From the NCBI GenBank assembly GCA_022561525.1, contig JADFRB010000176.1, positions 1 to 5,348 of the forward strand: DNA of 5,348 nucleotides, read 5' to 3'. The position numbers were made by a program, and so were the translations under genes. The DNA comes from Nitrospinota bacterium (GTDB taxonomy: Bacteria > Nitrospirota > Nitrospiria > Nitrospirales > UBA8639). Within the stretch, counting starts at the first letter, position 1. Every line of letters starts with the position of its first letter. Positions 1 to 4,823 of the stretch are shown here, in pieces. The notes beneath the pieces were generated by a model that was given only the letters and a program-made list of their open reading frames with translations, was not told the origin of the DNA and did not search any database.

Positions 1-141
1 ATGTTCAAAAAGGCATGCCCTGAGTCTTTCCGAAGGGTCTATCCAGCAAGGCCGCAGGCCATTTGGCGCGCGGAGCGTACACGGCAGTACGTGAACACGA
101 CAAAGGGCCGAGAACGCAGCTGGTGCCCTTTTTCAACATTC
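1..141 (+). repeat. Interspersed repeat, copy A (MITE-like, non-coding)
   Basis: This segment begins with ATGTTCAAAAAGG and ends with CCTTTTTCAACATTC, so its ends are inverted repeats of each other apart from a central C/G and an outer base. The outermost left base or bases probably lie before the window. It matches the reverse complement of 789-941. The best-conserved core, 44-111, aligns without gaps to 853-920 at 61 of 68 positions. Within the core, CGTAC (76-80) and GTACG (87-91) form a small stem. Relative to the other copy it has about 24 extra bases near 14-43 and lacks a 34-base palindrome. It contains no transposase and no convincing coding sequence. It starts 4 bases beyond the rpsD stop codon, so it is the likely 3' untranslated region of rpsD. 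Confidence 0.85.
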
Positions 142-144
142 CCA

Positions 145-771
145 TTATCGAGAGTACAACTCAACAATCACCTGTTCATTCACGGGTGCGCCAATATCAT
201 CCTTCACTGGCAGGGCATTGATAGACCCACGAAATGCCTCGCGGTCTACATCAATCCAACCAGGAGCCCCTCGTCCTTCCGCCACTTCCAACGCACTGGT
301 TATAGCCAACAGTTCATGACTCTTCTGTTTCACGGTGATCACATCACCCACGGAAGTTGTGATGGATGCGATGTCGGCTTTTTTCCCATTGAGCAGGATG
401 TGCCCATGATTCACTAATTGGCGAGCCTGTTTTCGAGATAGGGCAAACCCGATACGATAGACCACATTATCCAAACGTTGCTCCAATAAGCGCAGCAAGT
501 TTTCCCCGGTCACCCCACTTTGGCGTTCGGCCCGTTTAAACGTCAATCGAAACTGGCGTTCTAGCACACCATACATGCGCCGTAATTTTTGCTTTTCACG
601 AAGCTGCGCACTATAGTCTGTCGCTCGTGATCGGCCTTGTCCGTGTTGCCCTGGTGGATAACTCCGTCGCTCAATCGCGCATTTGTCTGTCATACACCGT
701 GTTCCTTTGAGAAAGAGTTTCACCCCTTCTCGCCGACAAATCCTACACACCGGTCCCGTATAGTTCGCCAC
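145..771 (-). CDS. rpsD: 30S ribosomal protein S4
   Basis: S4 is a primary 16S rRNA-binding protein that starts assembly of the small-subunit body; in several bacteria it also represses its own synthesis. The 208-residue product is full length. The N-terminal domain (about 1-95) has the zinc-type cysteine set C9, C12, C26 and C31, followed by the S4 hallmark SYPPGQHGQG (37-46). The S4 RNA-binding domain (about 96-160) begins LEQRLDNVVYRIGFA. The start is GTG (771-769): an in-frame TGA lies 12 bases upstream and a good Shine-Dalgarno sequence precedes it. The gene usually sits in the alpha operon with rpsM, rpsK, rpoA and rplQ. Here it stands alone, tightly enclosed by two inverted copies of a non-coding repeat, with 4 bases after the stop and 17 before the start. 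The product call is secure; whether a second rpsD exists elsewhere in the genome is unknown. Confidence 0.97.
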   Translation of the reverse strand: MANYTGPVCRICRREGVKLFLKGTRCMTDKCAIERRSYPPGQHGQGRSRATDYSAQLREKQKLRRMYGVLERQFRLTFKRAERQSGVTGENLLRLLEQRLDNVVYRIGFALSRKQARQLVNHGHILLNGKKADIASITTSVGDVITVKQKSHELLAITSALEVAEGRGAPGWIDVDREAFRGSINALPVKDDIGAPVNEQVIVELYSR

Positions 772-777
772 GTCGCG

Positions 778-784
778 TTCCTTT
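778..784 (-). promoter_or_regulatory. Ribosome binding site of rpsD
   Basis: On the minus strand this reads AAAGGAA, ending 6 bases before the GTG at 771. It fixes the GTG start because an in-frame TGA (786-784) overlaps it and rules out any earlier start. It lies only 4 bases from the edge of repeat copy B, so folding of the repeat could affect access to it. Confidence 0.75.
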
Positions 785-788
785 CAGT

Positions 789-941
789 GGATGTTGAAAA
801 AGGGCGTCAGCGGCGTTCCCTGCCTCCGCCGTAGCGGCTTCGCGCAGGCAGGTCGGCCCTTTGTCGTGCTCACGTACTAACCCGTACGCTCCGCGCGCCA
901 AAGCGCCTGCGGCCTTGCTGAGCGCACCTTTTTGAACATCC
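789..941 (-). repeat. Interspersed repeat, copy B (MITE-like, non-coding)
   Basis: This is a 153-base element with 15-base terminal inverted repeats (789-803 and 927-941) that differ at one position. It is the inverted counterpart of copy A at 1-141. The core 853-920 matches A's core at 61 of 68 positions, and four of the seven differences fall in the 6-base loop (878-883) of a conserved CGTAC/GTACG stem. A 34-base palindrome at 819-852 is absent from copy A. I see no target-site duplication flanking it. The element lies directly upstream of the rpsD ribosome binding site, leaving no room for a promoter between them, so it is probably transcribed as the rpsD leader or carries the promoter itself. 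Short open frames across it look like artefacts of the repeat. Confidence 0.88.
819..852. repeat. 34-base palindromic REP-like element nested in copy B
   Basis: The outer arms CCTGCCT (819-825) and AGGCAGG (846-852) pair perfectly. Inside them, GCCG (828-831) and CGGC (835-838) form a second short stem. The equivalent position in copy A (between 111 and 112) lacks the whole 34 bases while the sequence on both sides aligns. It is therefore either an insertion into B or a deletion from A. It resembles the GC-rich REP-type palindromes scattered through many bacterial genomes; that resemblance is from memory and not checked. Confidence 0.7.
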
Positions 942-984
942 CCTGTTGCTCTTGAAAATTCATGGGATAAGCGACATGTGAACG

Positions 985-1012
985 ACATTATGAAAATTTT
1001 TCAATTATTCAA
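985..1012 (-). promoter_or_regulatory. Candidate minus-strand promoter for rpsD
   Basis: On the minus strand, TTGAAT (1012-1007) is followed by a 16-base spacer and TAATGT (990-985), fair matches to -35 and -10 boxes of the main sigma factor. The region is AT-rich and includes the 13-base palindrome TGAAAATTTTTCA (991-1003). Transcription from here would start near 978 and give an rpsD leader of about 200 bases containing the whole of repeat copy B. This is pattern matching only. Confidence 0.35.
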
Positions 1013-1013
1013 C

Positions 1014-1029
1014 GTTCTATTGTAAGAAC
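1014..1029. promoter_or_regulatory. Small palindrome in the divergent intergenic region
   Basis: GTTCTATTGTAAGAAC has 5-base inverted arms (GTTCT/AGAAC) around 6 bases. An overlapping alternative, ATTGT...ACAAT (1019-1032), is also possible. Lying between divergently oriented rpsD and the carboxyltransferase gene, it could be an operator, but arms this short arise by chance. No regulator can be named. Confidence 0.25.
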
Positions 1030-1067
1030 AATCGAGGATCACAGCAGTCGTAACTTTTCCAGGTGGA

Positions 1068-1158
1068 TAGGCTGAAGGTCGAAGGCTGTTAGGGAACAAT
1101 CATGAATAGCTTGATCCGAGCGTGACGTGGTGAGTGACAGTCTTCAGTCTTCAGCCTA
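1068..1158. repeat. Long inverted repeat made of 7-base units
   Basis: The arms 1068-1089 and 1137-1158 are reverse complements at 18 of 22 positions, separated by 47 bases. Each arm is itself a short run of a degenerate 7-base unit, for example TCTTCAG repeated twice at 1141-1154 and GGCTGAA-type units at 1070-1088. If transcribed ahead of the gene at 1205 it could form a large hairpin in the leader. It shares no obvious sequence with the repeats around rpsD. Its right arm ends 46 bases before the start codon. Confidence 0.65.
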
Positions 1159-1193
1159 AATACCTGAGTGCTTACCAACATTCTTTCAAACCC

Positions 1194-1198
1194 AAAGG
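1194..1198 (+). promoter_or_regulatory. Ribosome binding site of the carboxyltransferase gene
   Basis: AAAGG ends 6 bases before the ATG at 1205. It supports this start and therefore the unusual lysine-rich N-terminal extension; the next in-frame ATG (codon 60) lies inside the catalytic domain. Confidence 0.6.
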
Positions 1199-1204
1199 TA
1201 CTTT

Positions 1205-3151
1205 ATGGCACTGAAACCAAAGCCAACGGCTAAGAGCAAACCACCCTCGAAGCCTGCTGTGAAAAAGAAAACTCCTAAAAAACGCCCGGAGACCTTTGAG
1301 CTCGAACCCTCCCAAGGGCGACAGCTTTTTCTGACTGATGTCGCACTGCGTGATGGTCATCAATCCCTGTTGGCTACGCGGATGCGAACCGAAGACCTCG
1401 TCCCGGCAGCCGAGGCACTTGATAAAGTTGGGTTCTGGTCACTGGAGGTGTGGGGTGGCGCAACCTTTGATGCATGTTTGCGATTTTTAAAAGAAGATCC
1501 ATGGGAACGCCTCAAAACCTTCCGCAAAGCCGCTCCGAACACACGGCTGCAAATGTTGCTGCGCGGACAAAATATAGTCGGCTATCGCCACTATGCCGAC
1601 GATGTGTTGGAACAATTCATTGTCAAATCCGCAGAGCATGGCATCGACGTGTTTCGCATTTTCGATGCCCTGAACGACATTCGCAATATCAAGCCGGCAA
1701 TGAAAATCGTCAAGCAATGCAAGAAACATGTTGAGGCGACGATTTGCTACACCGTCAGCCCCGTCCATAGCCTGCATCACTATGTGGAACAGGCCAAACA
1801 ACTCGAAGGTCTTGGGACGGACACTATCTGCATCAAGGATATGGCCGGATTGCTCCCTCCGTTTGAAGCGTACGAACTCGTGCGACGCATGAAAGCTGCC
1901 GTTCGCGTCCCCATTCATCTGCACACACATTACACCTCGGGCATGGCGTCCATGTCCTCGCTCATGGCGATTCTCGGCGGGCTCGATATCTTGGACACCG
2001 CCATGTCTCCCCTCTCCGGCGGCACCTCGCATCCACCCACCGAAACGTTTATTGCCGCGCTGAGGGATACGCCCTATGACACGGGATTGGATTTAAAAAA
2101 ACTCACCCCTGTTGCGGCAAAACTGCGAGAGGCTCGAAAGAAATACCATCAGTTTGAAAGTGACTTTACGGGTGTGGATACCGACATTCTGCTTTCTCAA
2201 GTGCCGGGAGGCATGCTCTCGAACCTTGCCTTACAATTGACTGAACAAAATGCTATTGAAAAAATGCAAGAAGTGCTGGAAGAAATCCCTCGGGTGCGAA
2301 AAGACATGGGGTATCCGCCCCTTGTCACCCCGAGTAGCCAAATCGTAGGAAGCCAGGCAACCATGAATGTCCTGACCGGTGAGCGTTATAAAGTCATCAC
2401 CAACGAAACGAAGAATTATTTCCTCGGGTTTTACGGAAAACCACCAGGGTCGTTGAATTCCAAAATACGGCAAAAGGCGAGTGCCGGTGAAAAACCCATC
2501 ACAGGAAGACCGGCGGATAATTTAGATCCCGAATTGCCGGAAGCGAAAAAAGAGTTAACCGATCGCAAAGTCTCGGCGGAAGATATCTTGTCCTATGCCC
2601 TCTTCCCGTCGGTCGCGCTTCAATTCATCGATGAGCGTGAACGGGGAGAACTCAAACCCGAAATACTCGAACCTTCCCCACAAGGCGGACAAACTTCAGA
2701 TTCCCGTGATCTCCATCTGGCCCCGGTAGAATTTCGAGTTATGCTGCACGGCGAGACGTATCACATTCACGTCTCCGGCTCTGGTAAAACCGTGGATGGA
2801 CGAAAGCCCTATTATATAAAAGTCGATGATAAACTCGAAGAAGTGTATCTCGAAACCCTGCAAGAAGTGCTAGCGAGCGGTCCGGAATCCCCTGTCAGTG
2901 TGGGCACAGCTAAGGGCGGACGCCCTAAAGCCAGTGGTCCGGGAGACGTGACCACACCCATGCCGGGTCGCGTCGTCAAGGTGTTAGTAGCCGAAGGAGC
3001 CAAAATTTCCACAGGCGATCCGGTCCTGGTCATCGAAGCGATGAAAATGGAAAACCAAGTGACCGCCCCCATCGACGGCACGGTGAAATCCATTCACGTC
3101 AAAGAAGGCGATCAGGTCAACTCCGACGAAACCCTGATCCAAATAGAATAA
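1205..3151 (+). CDS. pycB: Biotin-dependent carboxyltransferase with biotin carrier domain (pyruvate carboxylase subunit B / OadA / CfiA type)
   Basis: The 648-residue protein has an HMGL-like carboxyltransferase domain (about 40-310), a conserved PYC/OADA domain (about 330-510, with VPGGMLSNL and GFYGKPPG) and a C-terminal biotinyl domain (about 575-648). Visible active-site features are LRDGHQSL (D50 as metal ligand), CIKDMAG (K211, the lysine carbamylated in the family) and LHTH (H240 and H242, metal ligands). The biotin site is EAMKMEN, with K614 placed 34 residues from the end as expected. The family moves CO2 between carboxybiotin and a 2-oxo acid. The substrate could be pyruvate (anaplerotic oxaloacetate synthesis), oxaloacetate (decarboxylation) or 2-oxoglutarate, as in Hydrogenobacter CfiA of the reverse TCA cycle. 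No biotin carboxylase, OadB or OadG gene is adjacent, so the partner must be elsewhere. The first 27 residues are lysine/proline-rich (10 Lys), which is odd for the family. Family call secure; substrate and symbol tentative. Confidence 0.93.
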   Translation: MALKPKPTAKSKPPSKPAVKKKTPKKRPETFELEPSQGRQLFLTDVALRDGHQSLLATRMRTEDLVPAAEALDKVGFWSLEVWGGATFDACLRFLKEDPWERLKTFRKAAPNTRLQMLLRGQNIVGYRHYADDVLEQFIVKSAEHGIDVFRIFDALNDIRNIKPAMKIVKQCKKHVEATICYTVSPVHSLHHYVEQAKQLEGLGTDTICIKDMAGLLPPFEAYELVRRMKAAVRVPIHLHTHYTSGMASMSSLMAILGGLDILDTAMSPLSGGTSHPPTETFIAALRDTPYDTGLDLKKLTPVAAKLREARKKYHQFESDFTGVDTDILLSQVPGGMLSNLALQLTEQNAIEKMQEVLEEIPRVRKDMGYPPLVTPSSQIVGSQATMNVLTGERYKVITNETKNYFLGFYGKPPGSLNSKIRQKASAGEKPITGRPADNLDPELPEAKKELTDRKVSAEDILSYALFPSVALQFIDERERGELKPEILEPSPQGGQTSDSRDLHLAPVEFRVMLHGETYHIHVSGSGKTVDGRKPYYIKVDDKLEEVYLETLQEVLASGPESPVSVGTAKGGRPKASGPGDVTTPMPGRVVKVLVAEGAKISTGDPVLVIEAMKMENQVTAPIDGTVKSIHVKEGDQVNSDETLIQIE

Positions 3152-3193
3152 TGCCATTCTTCAGCATGGCTTCTGCAACTCAGAAAATGAATT

Positions 3194-3214
3194 CCTCCCC
3201 TTTGTAAGGGGAGG
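3194..3214. repeat. Perfect 9-bp stem-loop between the carboxyltransferase and hydrolase genes
   Basis: CCTCCCCTT (3194-3202) and AAGGGGAGG (3206-3214) pair perfectly around the loop TGT. No T-run follows on the plus strand (TAAGGTGGGG comes next), so it is not a standard intrinsic terminator. It may still stop transcription weakly or protect the 3' end of the upstream message. Its look resembles a CTCCCC-type stem-loop dispersed in various bacterial genomes, from memory only. Confidence 0.6.
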
Positions 3215-3260
3215 TAAGGTGGGGATACGTTAGTCCAACTATTCTCTTCATTTGAGCAGC

Positions 3261-4202
3261 ATGCCTAGCCTCCAACCTGCAATTGTTCCAATGTTGCTCA
3301 CCATGCTTCTTGTGACCGGTTGCACATCCAAAACACCAGGAACTCCCCGACATATCGATTTGCTTCACCAACATACCGTCCACACAACTACTGTCAACGG
3401 CCATACGCTCGCCTATCTCGATGAAGGCCAAGGTCCTCCCGTCATCCTCATTCACGGATTCGGCGGATCAATGTGGCAATGGGAGCATCAACAGGAAGAA
3501 CTGGCACAACACTATCGAGTCATCACCCTCGACATGTTAGGATCCGGACTATCTGAGAAACCGGAGATCGACTACTCCCCGACTCTCTTCCTCAATTCCA
3601 TCACAGAATTTATGGATAAGACAGGCATTCCACAAGCTACGCTCATCGGCAACTCCATGGGTGCAGGCGTGGCTATTGGCATGGCCTTGACCCACCCGGA
3701 ACGCGTGTCAAAACTCGTGCTTATCAGTGGATTCCCCGCCAATATGGTAGAGAGTATCGCCTCTCCTTCATACAAGCGTTTCATCAACACCCGTCCCCCT
3801 ATCTGGCTCGCACGATTGGGGATGTGGATCGCCGGACGATGGATGACCAAACGAATCCTGACCGAAATTATTCATAATCCCAACCACATCACACCACTCG
3901 TCATCGAGCGTTCCTATCGAAACCGCCAGGATCCTGAATTTCTTCCCCCGCTCTATTCACAAATCGACCAGATTCAAGAATGGGAAGAACACTTCGCCCC
4001 ATTGTTAGGAGACATCTCACATCCCACACTCATTATTTGGGGAAAAAATGATCGAGTTTTTCCGCCATCCGTGGGTCAAACCCTGCACACGACCATGGCC
4101 CAGAGCACCTTCCTAGAAGTGCCCAACTCAGGCCATATTCCACAATGGGAAAATCCTACAATCGTGAACCCTGCGATTCTTCAGTTCCTCGCTGGCAATT
4201 AG
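3261..4202 (+). CDS. Alpha/beta hydrolase, predicted lipoprotein
   Basis: The protein has 313 residues from ATG 3261. Residues 1-21 read as a lipoprotein signal: a hydrophobic stretch ending in the lipobox LVTGC, with C21 as the lipidated cysteine. A catalytic fold follows: the oxyanion motif HGFGGS (H65-G66), nucleophile elbow GNSMGAG (S132), acid NDRVFPP (D264) and histidine SGHIPQW (H292), so the triad is complete. Residues about 160-240 form a cap-like insertion rich in Trp, Arg and Pro. The substrate cannot be told; relatives include esterases, epoxide or haloalkane hydrolases and C-C bond hydrolases. The protein should be membrane-anchored and face outward. An in-frame TTG at 3252 would add three residues and a stop lies at 3231-3233; ATG is preferred, with only a weak GAG ahead of it. 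The signal peptide lacks the usual basic residue near its start. It lies 109 bases after the upstream gene and may be transcribed separately. Confidence 0.88.
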   Translation: MPSLQPAIVPMLLTMLLVTGCTSKTPGTPRHIDLLHQHTVHTTTVNGHTLAYLDEGQGPPVILIHGFGGSMWQWEHQQEELAQHYRVITLDMLGSGLSEKPEIDYSPTLFLNSITEFMDKTGIPQATLIGNSMGAGVAIGMALTHPERVSKLVLISGFPANMVESIASPSYKRFINTRPPIWLARLGMWIAGRWMTKRILTEIIHNPNHITPLVIERSYRNRQDPEFLPPLYSQIDQIQEWEEHFAPLLGDISHPTLIIWGKNDRVFPPSVGQTLHTTMAQSTFLEVPNSGHIPQWENPTIVNPAILQFLAGN

Positions 4203-4220
4203 GTGACAAGAGAATACTGG

Positions 4221-4680
4221 ATTTCCGCTCACAACCGCCGAGATGGCGCCAATTTCGTGTTCATGAACCAAGCGAACATCACAGTGACGGAAAAGCATTT
4301 CCCATGGAGATGCGTTTGGTTCATCAAGATGACCGAGGACATATCCTCATGATTGCGGTCATGTGGGAACTTGGTGTAGAAGAACCCGTGCTTGGGAAGC
4401 TCTGGCAATGGCTACCGGAACAAATCGGGCAAGAAGTGTCGATCCCTCGGACATGAGCCTTACCGATATTCTCCTGACTCACATGCGCCATTTTTCGTAT
4501 TCAGGTTCTCTCACCACTCCATCCTGTACAGAGGGGGTCCAGTGGGTTATCCTGGAGGAACCGATCCTCATTTCCCAACAGGATGTGGAGCAATTCGTCC
4601 ACATCATTGGACACCATGCCCGTCCCATCCAACACTTGGGAAACCGACAGATTGAAGAAAACGGACTGGGCAACATGTAG
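4221..4680 (+). pseudogene. Broken alpha-class carbonic anhydrase (5'-truncated, frameshifted)
   Basis: Homology begins at about RWRQFRVHEPSEH (from roughly 4241) in one frame and continues DGKAFPMEMRLVHQ to LPEQIGQEVS. Near 4436-4444 it jumps to another frame: VDPSDM, then FSYSGSLTTPSCTEGVQWV and ARPIQHLGNRQIEENG, ending at TAG 4678-4680. This is the second half of an alpha-type carbonic anhydrase, which interconverts CO2 and bicarbonate, usually in the periplasm. The signal peptide and roughly the first hundred residues are missing; the hydrolase stop codon lies just upstream. In the family the motifs are typically QFHxH-PSEH and HLVH. Here the first zinc ligand is CGT (Arg, 4256-4258), the third is also CGT (Arg, 4313-4315), and only H at 4262-4264 remains. 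The family's TTPPC is TTPSC. Truncation, frameshift and ligand loss all point to a dead gene. Confidence 0.85.
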
Positions 4681-4811
4681 AACGGTTGGACCTTGTTCCG
4701 AACCAACACCCAGACACCTTCCAAGAAATCCAAGCCCATGCTTCGGGTTCCTGGACAAAAAACCGATAAAACACTCATTAATTGTGATTATAAGCCAGTG
4801 AACGAGCGACT
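4681..4811. other. Spacer before the GH15 gene
   Basis: There is no coding signal and no strong terminator here. The last 50 bases become AT-rich. A TATAAG at 4789-4794 could be a -10 box for the gene at 4824, but no good -35 box sits 16-18 bases before it, so I do not call a promoter. A weak GTTGG/CCAAC pairing (4685-4689 with 4703-4707) has no T-run after it. Confidence 0.4.
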
Positions 4812-4817
4812 AAGGAG
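4812..4817 (+). promoter_or_regulatory. Ribosome binding site of the GH15 gene
   Basis: AAGGAG ends 6 bases before the ATG at 4824, an ideal Shine-Dalgarno sequence. It fixes this start and shows the gene does not depend on coupling to the broken gene upstream. Confidence 0.85.
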
Positions 4818-4823
4818 TAAGTA

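Noticed and set aside
1..417. Plus-strand open frame of 138 codons
   Set aside because: It runs through repeat copy A and then antisense to rpsD; the protein has no recognisable features.
789..941. Insertion sequence with its own transposase
   Set aside because: About 150 bases is too short for a transposase and no flanking target duplication is visible; it is at most non-autonomous.
743..988. Minus-strand open frame of 81 codons across repeat copy B
   Set aside because: It overlaps the start of rpsD in another frame and consists mostly of the repeat; no family features.
1487..2032. Minus-strand open frame of 181 codons
   Set aside because: It lies wholly antisense to the catalytic domain of the carboxyltransferase, whose motifs are unmistakable.
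3252..3260. TTG at 3252 as the hydrolase start
   Set aside because: It has no Shine-Dalgarno sequence and adds only three residues; ATG at 3261 is simpler, though TTG is not excluded.
4430..4450. Programmed frameshift joining the two carbonic anhydrase frames
   Set aside because: No slippery run is present at the junction, and the gene also lacks its first half and two zinc ligands, so decay explains it better.
4145..4456. A separate 103-codon gene overlapping the hydrolase end
   Set aside because: Its first part is a shadow of the hydrolase; the rest is the first surviving piece of the carbonic anhydrase.
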